The notes below the pieces were generated by a model. The model made no database searches. It saw only the letters and a list, made by a program, of their open reading frames with translations, and was not told the DNA's origin. From Blasia pusilla (lineage: Eukaryota > Marchantiophyta > Marchantiopsida > Blasiales): DNA of 64,000 nt. This document shows positions 50,834-60,830 of this stretch, piece by piece. The DNA lies in contig CM114271.1 of NCBI GenBank assembly GCA_050084515.1, positions 36,642,001-36,706,000 of the forward strand, in the 5' to 3' direction. Position numbers and translations under genes: made by a program. The stretch's first letter is position 1. Each line of letters opens with the position of its first letter.

Positions 50834-51190
50834 GAGTCTTAGAGAGCTTGCGATGTACAATGTATGCAGATTTCAGTAAAGCAACGTGAGAGTGTTTGAT
50901 CGTGGATGTAGCTTTTACACGGGAAATGACCCACATACATCTTGAGTGACATACATCTTGAGTGATTCATATGAGTGATTTTCCAATTTCTTCCAACATT
51001 AATAATGCTTAATTTTGATTTCGTCATTCATTATTACAAGAAGGACATATTGGAAGAAATTTGATCATCATCAAATCACAAATGATATGTGTGGTTCAAA
51101 ACCTATCTAGAAGCTACCTCCACGATCAAACATTCTCATATTGCTGTACTGAAATCTACACATCTTGTACATCGCAAGCTCTCCAAGACT
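50834..51190. repeat. Foldback element (long hairpin), about 357 bp
   Basis: The arm at 50834-50913 is repeated in inverted orientation at 51112-51190 with roughly 85 percent identity by eye; both arms share GAGAGCTTGCGATGTACAA and TGTTTGATCGTGGA. Pairing continues inward: CAATTTCTTCCAA near 50978 and the inverse of TTGGAAGAAATTTG near 51050, closing on a short loop near 51010-51035. No coding sequence lies in it. It could be a foldback MITE or a source of double-stranded RNA. Confidence 0.8.
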
Positions 51191-51352
51191 TTCTCTAGAA
51201 GCCTAAAGTTGCAAGCACAGAATGATAATAAAATCTAACGCAACTACAGTCATATAACCACAAAAAATTATATGTACTGACCCTTAATCCTAAACGCCTC
51301 CCTCAAGATCCTCCTACTGAGGATTAAATAGACGACGAGCAAACTGGCTCAT

Positions 51353-51684
51353 GGTTGCGCAGAAACAAACACATCCCTCCATGTCCGTCCTAGGATAGAC
51401 ATGGAGGCACAAGTTTGGATATATCCACGGATATGGATTGAAAAAGGTGGGGCCTACACTTAAATTCCATGGTGGAAGGTAAGGCAAGGACGGGCGAGGC
51501 AATAAGGGGGGAGGGAGTGAAGTTGGAAGGACGAAGAAATGAGAAAATATGGATCACCAAGGTAAGTGGCGGGATGAGAAAGAAGGGGGAGATGGGGCCC
51601 ACATGGACAAGTCCTTCTATAAGATGGATGTAAGTCCACCGACATGGACATGCCCGCAAACATGGAATTTATCCAGATGCAATC
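51353..51684 (+). mobile_element. MITE-like element, copy A
   Basis: First of four related elements. Ends read GGTTGCGCAG and, in inverse, GATTGCATCTGG. The interior holds paired ATGTCC/GGACAT motifs at both ends and a purine-rich middle. Open frames through it are artefacts of the repeat. Confidence 0.65.
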
Positions 51685-51836
51685 TTGGGCTTGCCATTTT
51701 AGGGGTTTACTCTAATAACCAATAGAATATAATATACGTTGATAATAATGTTCATGTTGTCTCCTATTATATCTATCAAAATAAGATAAACAGTAAAAGA
51801 ATTCCCAACATCATGCCTAGGAATGTAGAACATGCA

Positions 51837-52045
51837 TCAAGTCCAAATTTTTTTGAATGTCTCCACCAAAATAGGCTTCGTCAACATATCTGCAACATTC
51901 TCCTCAATGTCTATCTTCTAAAGATTGATGACACCCTCAATCAATACCTCTCGGATGAAATGATATCAAACATCAATGTACTTTGCCCTTGCATGATAGA
52001 CTTGGTACCATGCAAGGACAAAGCATATTTATGGATACAGTGTCT
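51837..52045 (-). pseudogene. Ty1-copia RNase H C-terminal tail
   Basis: The minus strand reads 'YHARAKYIDV', a stop, 'YHFIREVLIEG', then 'ENVADMLTKPI' and a final stop at 51837, the standard end of copia polyproteins. It repeats a segment that also occurs in the neighbouring copy near 52210 ('TKHIEVHF'), so it seems to come from a second copia or a duplication. Confidence 0.75.
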
Positions 52046-52179
52046 AGTGGAATGAATTGATCAAGGTACTTCCTCTTGGTAGAAAATTTTCCGTACAAAT
52101 ATATAGCAATTTTTTTTTATCTATAATTATTATTAATCTATATACCGTTGGATAACCGATATATATAGGATCAATTTCT

Positions 52180-53520
52180 CTTGCAAGCACTTTCTCTTTG
52201 ATAAAAAAGGAAGTGCACCTCTATATGCTTTGTCTAAGCATGAAACATAAGATTATTAGCAAGCTTAATACTACTGGTATTATTTTCACATATTACACTA
52301 GCTCTTGAGTTACTAACACCAATCTCAACAAGTAATCGATGGAGCCTCACCGCCTTACATGTTGTATTGGTTGCTCATATGTACTTAGCTTATGTTGAAG
52401 ATAAATCAATCAAAGGTTAGTTCTATTCCCAATGAGAAGGAATAAGTAGATGTAGAGTGTCTATCAGACACAATTCCTGCCCAATCAACATTTGTGAATC
52501 CCTACAAGTGTAAACTTGAAGAAGTTTCAAATTGAGTATCAAACTAAATAAAGAACTTCATATATTGCATAATCCTCCTTACAACATCAAGGTGAGATTT
52601 TTTAGTTTCTTGCATGAATTGGCTCACTAAACCAACTACATAGCTATAGTCTGACCTAGTTATTGTCAAATAGATAAAGCTTCCAACCATGCGCATGTAC
52701 ATATTATAATATGCAAGCACTCTCCTTCATCCACTCTCAAATTTACACTCACGTCTAAAGGTGTAGAGATTGGCTTATATTTTTCATACCATATTTTGAA
52801 AGAATGTGAAGAGCATATTGTCGTTGTAATAACCATATGCTTCCTCCAACCTTGATAAACTCAACACCTAGGAATTCCTTGAGTTCTCCTAAGTCCTTCA
52901 GATAAAAGTTTGCTTACAACTTTAGCTTGACTACTTGTACCACATCCTTAGTACTCTCACTAATCAAGAGGTTGTTAACATGCAATACAATGATAATCAT
53001 AAGGCCTTGTCCTCTCAATATATATAGCAAGGAATCAAAATCACAAATCCTAAAGCCAAGCTCTTGTTATGACGCATGTAATCTTCCCTTACCAAGCTTT
53101 TGGAGCTTACTTAAGCCCTTATAGATCTTTTTTTAATTTGCGTGAGTAAAATGGAAACTTTTGGATGCTGATATCCATGTGGTTGAGACATGTATACCCT
53201 TCATGAAAATCTCCATTCAAGAAAGCATTGTTGACGTCCATGTGATGTAGTCTCCTCTTCTTACTCATTACAATTATAACCATTGTTCTCGTACTTTCCA
53301 TCTTTACAACACAACTAAATGTCTCTTCGTAGTTGATGCCATATTGTTATGCATAGCCCTTAGCTACCAACGTGACTTTGTATATCTTCATTGTACCATC
53401 TTGATTGTACTTGATCTTGTAAACCCATCTGTAACCAATAACTTCCTGATAGTAAGGTATATCAACCAACTTCCAAGTCTTTTGATGTCTCAATGCAACA
53501 AGCTCTTCCTCCATAGCTTT
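52180..53520 (-). pseudogene. copia reverse transcriptase and RNase H, broken
   Basis: Minus-strand translation reads from 'AMEEELVALRHQKTW' (53520) through 'GYRWVYKIKYNQDGT', 'LVAKGYA' and 'HMDVNNAFLNGD'. It continues through 'KDLGELKEFLGVEF' and 'DWAGIVSDRHSTSTYSFSLG', to 'RLHRLLVEIGV' near 52300. These are the standard copia RT and RNase H blocks in order. At least five in-frame stops are present and the YVDD-type catalytic motif is altered ('VLHVNNLLI'), so no active enzyme can be made. Confidence 0.88.
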
Positions 53521-53852
53521 AATCTATTTGACCTTACATACAACTTCTTCAAAATGATTCAGTTCATGTTCTTGAAGGAAAATCATCATACATGCATAAT
53601 ATGTTGAAAAAAATACTTCATTTATGACTTTATAAATAGCATGTGTGACACTACTTGATCTACAAAGTTAATTTTCAAAGGTAATGACTAAGATATGACT
53701 TGAATTCTCACTAGTGTCAATGGATCGAATACATACTCTTTCCCACCATAGATTGACATATCTAACTGAAGATTCTACAACCTCTCCTAACTTCAAACGA
53801 GAACTTGGGGAATTTGTAGGCAATGTTTATTGGTTTATAGTCATCTTTTAAA

Positions 53853-54063
53853 GGTTACATATGGATAAAGTTCGTGGACTTATGTCCGTTCTATAGAAGG
53901 ACTTGTTTATATGGGCCTCATCTCTTCCTTCTTTCTCATCCCCCCCCCCTCCCTTCCCTCCACTTGCCTTCCACCATGAACTATAAGTGTGAGCCTCACG
54001 TTTTACAATCCATGTCCGTGGACATTTCCAAACTTGTTCATCCATGTCTATTTTTGTGTAACC
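53853..54063 (-). mobile_element. MITE-like element, copy B, nested in copia
   Basis: Starts GGTTACATATGG and ends TTTTGTGTAACC, so the ends are inverted (GGTTACA/TGTAACC). It lies between the reverse transcriptase and integrase parts of the copia remnant and is shorter (211 bp) than its relatives because part of the purine-rich centre is missing. Confidence 0.7.
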
Positions 54064-54159
54064 ATACGTATTCTTCCCCTTAACAGATATGTTTAGAGGT
54101 GGAAAAGATTGACATGGAGCATACCATACCTTCAACTCATGATAATATTAAGACTAATA

Positions 54160-54990
54160 ATAAGTTGTCTAGAGGATAGAATGTAACACTTATATCCTTT
54201 AGTTTCATTAGCAAAGCCAATAAAGATACATCTCTTAGATTTGGGATCTAATTTCTAACATCTTTCAGAAAGAACATGAGCATAACAAATACAATCAAAT
54301 ACTTTCAGGAATGAAAATTTATGTTTATTTCATATAAAAACTTTTAATAAAGTCTTATCATGAAATTATGTTGTTAGATTTTGATTGATTACGAAGACTG
54401 CGCATGCTAAAATCCCTATCTATACACCTTACACATATTTTTCATTCAACACAACAGGTTCCATCTCAATAATATGTCGATTCTTTCGCTCAACCACTTC
54501 ATTTTTAATGGTGTATAACGGTAAGTGATTAGTCATAGGATGCTATTTTTATGTAAGTAGTCATCAAACTCTATTTAGAGGTATTCTCCTCTTTCACTAC
54601 AACGTAATTTAAGAATTAATTTCCGAGTCTACTTCTCTACGATAATTTTGAATAATTGGAACATTCACAATACTTTTAACTTGACTTTTAGAAAGTAAAC
54701 TCATATAAATCTAGAGAAGTGATTAATAAATGAAACAAAGTACTGGTAACCTCTAAGGCTATGTTGTGATGTTATCCACATGTCATTATGAGTTAACTCC
54801 AATATCTTGGATGCTTTTCTATCTTGCTTTGGAAATGGAAAATTAGCTTGTTTTCCAAATCAGCAAGCAGGGTATACCTTCAATATCGCAAGACTCGATA
54901 ATTCAGATAGTCCTATTTCTATTAGATGATGAAATACTCTTTGGTCTTTGAGGATTAATATATCCAATTATCTCATGCCACACATTGAAA
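54160..54990 (-). pseudogene. copia integrase and pre-integrase region, broken
   Basis: The minus strand encodes 'VWHEIIGYINPQRPKS' (about 54960, the zinc-binding pre-integrase block), 'VERKNRHIIEM' (about 54480, the conserved end of the integrase core) and 'LDPKSKRCIFIGFANETKGY' (about 54220). Stops and lost spacing between blocks indicate decay. Confidence 0.8.
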
Positions 54991-55599
54991 TTTGTGATTT
55001 GTTGGCCAATTTGACCATACATTGATATTTGAATATTTGCCACAAAAGCATCTAATTTGAATATTTGTTCCTTTGGCTATCATAGTTTGGTCATCCATGA
55101 AGCAACAATCTATATTAAATTTCATTTGATAAACTTGTAATATTATATATCTATCAATTTTCTTTTAATTATAAGAATATGGAGAATATTTCTAAGAGTA
55201 GAAAGACCATTTGATATTATTGGAATTTTACCAGTATGCATGATATGATATTGCGTATCATCTCTTGTGAGCAATATCGCAAGATATTTCACAAGCTCCA
55301 TACTAGTAAACCATTTACCTTTTGAGGCCATGTGATTGGAAGCACTAGATCGATGTTTCAATCTCGTATTGAGTCTTTCTTGATTATTACTCCCATATTA
55401 TGAGGTATGGCCGAGGGATGCTCAATTTTTAAAAAAATTGCTCTTGATACTACTCTTGGTGTTGTTGCTCCACATAGTTTTGTTATTGTAAGAGTTATGT
55501 TCTTATATCTACCTTCTTCTTGAAGAAAAACTTTCCATAATTATCCTTCATCCCACAATAATTGCAAGATCCAGGGATCCTCATAACCAAATGAGTGCC

Positions 55600-56519
55600 G
55601 AGCAAAACATCAAAACTCTAGCGGGCGCACACGAGGATGGTTTTGGCGTTGGAGAGGTCTCTTGGAAGAGATGTAAGAGACACAAGAGATGAGACGCAAA
55701 CAAGGTTGAGCGATTCATGCGTTTATGGTAACATCTAGGAAACCTGAACCAAATGTGAACCTAGACTTATAAGGAGTCGAGTCTAGGAAGAGTGATTGCC
55801 AAAGAGGTGAGAACCATATTTGGAACGTGAATAGCATTTGGATTTTTTACTGTATTTTGGACCGTAAATTTGAGTCTAGAGATGTGTTGGGGATAAGTAA
55901 GGTGCCGTTGGAAATCTTATGTAAATTCGTTCCCAACGCACAAACAGAGGCTGAGAAATTGCCCAAAAAAATTTGCAGAGGGAGTTGGGTTGAGGGCAAA
56001 AAAGAGGGCCACAAACGTCTCTTTCCCAAAGATGGTGGGAGGGTGGAGAACCCTAGAAGTACTAGTAAGGGGGAAGGTCTCCAAGAGTGCTTGGGACTCG
56101 AATCCCACTTTAGGGTGCCGCGTGGCAAACCAAGGTTACCAAATGGATTGGGATTTTTGCATTGGGATTCAAACCAAACAAAGTCTAATAGAGTGGATTT
56201 CGGAGGCCGCTATTGGATTCCAACCTATGACTCATTTAGCTGGGACCGCTAGGCATGTGAACATCATTTTTGGTTCTTGGACTATCCAGAAAGTCTGTCC
56301 CAAGTCTCAGAAGACTTGCCTATGTTGGGAAGCTAAGAACAAGGAAGGTTGAGCTTGACATATGGCCGAGTTGAGAACTCAGAGAGTTGGAAGGTTTATG
56401 GGCCCAAACAAGACCTCCGTGAGTGTGTTTTGGTGCACATCAATATCGAGAGCATGTCCTACTAAACGTATGCTTTTGCAACACTATAGTTTGATATTCG
56501 AGAGGAGTAGGGATATGAC
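55600..56519 (+). mobile_element. Probable LTR of a Ty3-gypsy element
   Basis: The 3' end is placed at ...GACA (56519), two bases before TGGTATC, a worn match to the TGGTATC start of an initiator-methionine tRNA primer site. A TATA-like CTTATAAGG lies near 55768. The segment 55935-56095 also occurs at 34490-34680. The 5' boundary is a guess set at the end of the copia remnant. The 141-codon frame at 55827-56252 inside it has no family resemblance. Confidence 0.5.
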
Positions 56520-56734
56520 ACGTGGTATCTCTAATCCTTGATGAGCATGAACTTTGGGTCGTAGGAATAATTGGACGCTTGCGAGAGAATCCAAGGTAGA
56601 GTGAGACCTAGATGCTCGGGGAGGGACGCAAGAAACAAGGAGGAGATCTAAGTAACGAGGACTCAAGAATGGCGAGTGAGGGCGAAGAACCAAGGAAGTG
56701 TTGAGTCAAGTGACAAAAGTCGAAAAACAAACCA

Positions 56735-57330
56735 ATGTTTGACCAAGAGCTAGAGGAGGAGACGAGAACTCCTGAAGTGCGAAGCTCCAGAAATGAGGAT
56801 GTCCCTGATGCAAATCTTTTCATGGGGCCATTGGCTCCAAACTCAAGTGATGCGGCGTTCTATGTTCAAATGATAGACTTTATGAAGCTAATATCGGAGC
56901 AAATGACCAAACAGAGCAAACGGATTGCCGAGTTGGAGTCACACAAGGCTTCTAGTTTTGGCAAGAAGTTGTGAGAGACGAATCTGCAAACGCCATTCAC
57001 GTGAATGGGTTGGTCTCAAAAAGTGAAGGAGTTCCTCATAGAGTTTGAACTATACTTCGAGGCACAAAGGAGTAGGAAAAGATCACTGTGGCGGTCACAT
57101 TCCTTAAGGATCATGCTCTCATGTGGTGGATGGCTCATCGGGAAGAATATTTAGCCCGTAGATCATCTTTGAGTTGGGAGGAGTTAAAGGTGTTAATTGG
57201 CGACCGATTCACACTAGAGTACCAAGAGCTGTAAGATGGTATAGAGTTTGTGCGTTTGTGGTAGAGCGGATCTCTAAGCTCTTATGTAAGGGAGTTCAAT
57301 GCAAACTGAACTCACTTAAGTTCCGATTGT
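56735..57330 (+). pseudogene. Ty3-gypsy gag remnant
   Basis: After the primer-site-like motif, a frame at 56735-56974 encodes an N-terminal gag-like stretch with a coiled-coil-like end ('MDFMKLISEQ'-type spacing of hydrophobics). Downstream, across a stop and a frame change, come 'TFLKDHALMWW', 'SLSWEELKVLIGDRFT' and 'GSLSSYVREFNA', matching the retrotransposon gag domain. No protease or polymerase follows, so the element is truncated. Confidence 0.75.
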
Positions 57331-57960
57331 GAGGTAGTATGCAAAGAGGCCATCGATTTTATTGGGGAACTATATTTCTGAATGCTCTCGTTTAGGGACT
57401 AGTTCTCATTTCCAAAATCAGAACTTGAGTTTTGAATGTCAGTTGGAACTAGAGTTCTGAATGCTCATCGTTTAGGTGCTTGGGTCGAGTTCTATTTTTT
57501 TTCTACTAAAAACCCTAGTTTAGGGTTTAGTTTGCATGTTGGAACTTGAACCATAGTTTTGGGATGAGTTCTCATTGTTTTATATGGATCTATATTTCCG
57601 ATAGTCGGGTAGTCCCGAAGGCCGCCATGTTCCAATTGCCATTCGGAACTAGAGTTCTGATTGATCATCGTTTTGATTTTGTGAACTGGATCTGATTGTG
57701 AGGTAGTTCGAAAAGAGGCCAAAATTTTCATTCGGGAACTACGGTTCCAAATGCCCTGGTGTAGAGATCAATTCTCATTACTCGAACTAGAACTTGAGTT
57801 CCGATTTATCGTTGTTCTCATTTCGAGAACTCGATCAATAGTTTGGATAGTACAGTAGTCCAGATGGAGGCCATAGTTTGGGGATGAGTTCTCATTACTT
57901 TAAATGGATTTGTAGTTCCGGTAGTCGGCTAGTCTTGACGACGGCCATATTTTGGTTGCA
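57325..57960. repeat. Degenerate tandem duplication, period about 320-370 bp
   Basis: GATTGTGAGGTAGT recurs at 57325 and 57694; GGGATGAGTTCTCATT recurs at 57561 and 57881, each followed by a related run about a one-base-changed AGTCGG(G/C)TAGTC motif. The phrase GAACTAGAGTTCTGA also recurs. The telomere-like AAACCCTAGTTTAGGGTTTA is embedded near 57509. Confidence 0.6.
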
Positions 57961-58379
57961 AGGCTAATATATATACTATGTGGTAAAGTGAAAAAATGTA
58001 AGGAGAACAAGGTCTACAAAAACAAAAAATTGAGCATATTTGCTAATGAAGGGAGAATAAAATTGGGTTATACCTCCCCCAAGAGAGAATTCTCTAAAAA
58101 TTAGCCAATGCAAAGAGGTTAGTGATCACTTATGAGACGATCTCCTTCATGTGTATTGGTGGAAAACTCCAAAATTTTAACCTCCTCCTTGGACACACCA
58201 TAATCAAGTAGAGACTCAAGAGGAGAAGGAGCCCCATACAAAGCTTGCACAAAGGGAATGAGGCCAATGATGTGAACACTGATATCCATTATCTTCATGA
58301 ATATTGTCACTCAAGACAATGAATTGAAGAAATTTTAGGCATTCATCTATAAGACAATCCACTTTGACTAGATGCACAT
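57961..58379. other. Intergenic region without a recognised feature
   Basis: AT-rich DNA between the gypsy-derived repeats and the second copia fragment; no coding signal was seen. Confidence 0.4.
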
Positions 58380-59130
58380 CGAGGGTAGTTGTCTAACTCA
58401 ATGCAACATTCTTACACTCAATGGGGAGGGGGCACTCCAAATCAAATTGGTACATACATAGATATTATAGAAAGGCCTTATGGTTTACTTGATGCATTCT
58501 CAATTGTTGTCTAGTTTCCAATAGTACAAAATTTTTTATTGTCATCATCATGGCTACATGAATAAATCTCACATTATAGTCCAAACCATACTATTGTGCA
58601 TATCCCTTGACTACTAAATTATTAATATGCATGGTTGCACAAAAATGGACAAGTCCTTGTTAGGACAGACATGGACGGACATGGGTTCTAAGAGGTGGAA
58701 CCCACACTTATAGTCCATGATGAAAGGCAAGGCAAGGCAAGGATGAGTGGAGCAATGAGGGAGGAAGGAGTGGAGGTAGAGGTGGAGGTGGAGGGAGGAA
58801 GAAATGGGGGAGTATGGAACACGAAGGCAAGTAAGGGGAAGCAGAAAGAAGGAAAAGGTGGGGCATATATGGGCAAGTCCTTCCATTGAACACACATACG
58901 TCCACGGACATGGACATGTCTACGGACAGGAACTTTGTCTACATGCAACCTTGCTAATATGGGCTAATATCTACAAAAGCTACTATTAGACTTTTCCTTC
59001 ATCTTAAACATCCATTTACATCCAATTTCCTTTTTACAGTATGGAAAATCATCCAACTCCCAATTTTGGTGCATTTCCAAGGTTGTGAGCTCTTCATATA
59101 TAGCTTCAACCCACTCGAGCTTCTAAATTT
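58380..59130 (-). pseudogene. Second Ty1-copia reverse transcriptase fragment
   Basis: The minus strand reads 'WVEAIYEELTTLEMHQNWEL', 'KKEIGCKWMFKMKEK' (58990-59130), then, after an inserted MITE-like copy, 'LVVKGYAQ', a stop, 'YGLDYNVRFIHV' (58540-58615) and a fading 'MHQVNHKAFL'. This is the N-terminal RT block of copia. It is not the same copy as the 53-kb element, since both retain the same block with different residues. Confidence 0.8.
58633..58950 (+). mobile_element. MITE-like element, copy C, nested in copia fragment
   Basis: 318 bp with ends GGTTGCACAAAAATGG and, in inverse, GGTTGCATGTAGACAAAG. It splits the copia reading frame. The flanks TTATTAATATG (58618-58628) and TTGCTAATATG (58951-58961) agree at 9 of 11 positions, a possible target duplication of 9-11 bp as made by Mutator-like transposases. 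Confidence 0.7.
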
Positions 59131-59170
59131 CCTCTTCAAGAGTGCTCAACACTCCATCCTCAATGGGAGG

Positions 59171-59632
59171 GAATCCATATCTAATGCATGATGGAAACAA
59201 CTTGCCAATTTTGGTAGCCTAGCTCCAAGAGGAGCCCTTGCAAGCTTCCCCTTTAGATGTTCTCTTCTCAAGATCCCAAAGGCACCAAGAAGGTGACTTG
59301 TGTACACATCACCTCAATGTGTGGGAATCCATATCAAATGCATGTCAGAAACAACTTGCCAATTTTGGTAGCCTAGTTCAAAGAGGAGCCCCTCAAAGCT
59401 TCCCCTTCAGATGTTCTCTTCTCAAGATTCCCAAGGCACCAAGAAGGTGACTTGTGTACGCATCACCTCAATGTGAGGGAATCCATATCAAATGCATGCC
59501 GGAAACAAATTGCCAATTTTGGTAGCATAGCTCAAATCTAGAAACATGAGCATCTCCAAGCTTCCCCTTGGGATGTTCTCTTCTCAGGATGCCCAAGGCA
59601 CCAAGAAGGTGATTTGTGTACACATCACCTCA
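59171..59632. repeat. Tandem repeat, 154-bp unit, three copies
   Basis: GAATCCATAT starts each unit at 59171, 59325 and 59479; GCCAATTTTGGTAGC recurs at 59204, 59358 and 59512. The spacing is 154 in every case; the third copy has a small insertion. Units end with AAGGTGA(C/T)TTGTGTAC and ACATCACCTCA. Confidence 0.9.
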
Positions 59633-60268
59633 TGCACAAGGAGTCCTTAACAAATGAAGAAGTGAAACCTCCAAGAAGGTTCCTAGAGAGCCCCATAATG
59701 ATAACATGTGCACACATGTCAACAAGGGAGGCCAACATGTGATTGTTGGCCTCTCCACATCTAATTACACACATAATCTCACTACCAAGCCCTACTATAT
59801 ACTCTTGCTCCTATAGAGTTGAGATTAGACTCGTAAGTACAAAAGCTAGTCTACTTAGGCATCAATCTAAAACGTGAAGAGATTGCAAAATATATATGGT
59901 GTTGCATTAAGAATTCAAGGAAGGAATCTGCTTAAGAAGCTGCTAGTAGTTACCCGTGCGATGCATATGAATTAGTGATGATTAATTTGAATTGCCCATC
60001 ATTATTGACTCCTAACCGGCCCCCAAACTCGGCTTAATCTATAACTTGATTAACCCAAAAATCATTCTAAATCATCCAAAGACACGCGTCAAGAGCAAGA
60101 GCGATTGACAAAGAGGATTGAAAAAAATGCAAGGTGTCCACAGTAGGGGAATCTGTAAAATCAATGAAAGGAATTCCATTATAGGCTCACGTTCATAGAA
60201 TACCCGGAGCAAATCCCGGAAGAATTAAGCCACCGTGTCCATTCTCGGATTGTGTCCACGTATTGGAC
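59633..60268. other. Intergenic region with possible Helitron-type terminus
   Basis: Near 59953 the sequence CTAGTAGTTACCCGTGCGATGCAT resembles, in split form CTAGTAGTTACC and CGTGCGATGCA, the hairpin-CTAG ends at 19.2 and 45.3 kb, but the hairpin is damaged and the flanking base is not the expected one. No other feature was seen. Confidence 0.3.
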
Positions 60269-60830
60269 TCAATTAATCGAGATCTCCACGTTTGTTTTCC
60301 GAAATAAACCTCCCCTTACCATCTTTCCTTCGATGAGGTTCTGGCAGCCGGTTACAATTCTTCCTCTGTCGTAACGGCTGCGATCTGCAAAAGCCGGCCC
60401 GCAATGACGGCGTGCCCGCAAAGCGCACCGAAAAGGTGAAGCGTTTTCACTCAGCAATTTGTGCATGGTTTCAAAAGTCCGTGCCGACTCCCAGAGCAAA
60501 CGCACGCACACTCGTGCAACCACCGTATGCCCTGCTGGACGATCCGCCCTGATTTCCGCAGAAGCACGGTAGCACCAGCCAGCCGCGGTGCGTAAACATG
60601 GATCGGAGGATCCAAGCGATCGCCGCACATGATACGCTGGAACGAGTTGTACGGCTCTCTCCTCCCGTTGATTTGCCAGGAACTATACGCGGTTCGTATA
60701 CTATAGTTCCCACGTCCACGTAGGCCTCTCGGGATCTTGGGAAGTTGAGTAGAGTGGGAGTGGGGACTCGGGCGTCAGAGACTCAGAGTATGATGGAGCA
60801 TGGGTGTTCCGTGCTCAAAACACGGAACCC
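60269..60830. other. GC- and CpG-rich island
   Basis: Markedly richer in GC and CpG than its surroundings. A 119-codon minus-strand frame (60269-60628) crosses it but matches no family and has a chance-like composition (many Arg, Cys and Ala). A perfect 8-bp inverted repeat GTTCCGTG/CACGGAAC lies at 60806-60828. It could be a promoter or unmethylated remnant of low-copy DNA. Confidence 0.35.

Larger units (their letters stand above)
51837..55575 (-). mobile_element. Decayed Ty1-copia retrotransposon
   Basis: Gag-pol order is preserved on the minus strand: a worn zinc-knuckle ('CNYCGMKDNYG', 55515-55566), the pre-integrase region (54895-54987), integrase, reverse transcriptase and RNase H. 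Multiple stops and frameshifts, and an inserted MITE-like copy at 53853-54063, show it is dead. No LTRs were delimited. Confidence 0.85.

Noticed and set aside
51390-51663. Overlapping frames in the MITE-like copies (also at 53874, 58614-58948 and 63503-63881)
   Set aside because: They are shadows of the non-coding element, not shared as a conserved protein between copies.
59940-59980. Third Helitron terminus
   Set aside because: The hairpin is damaged and the base after CTAG is not T; no partner 5' end was found. Kept only as a note.
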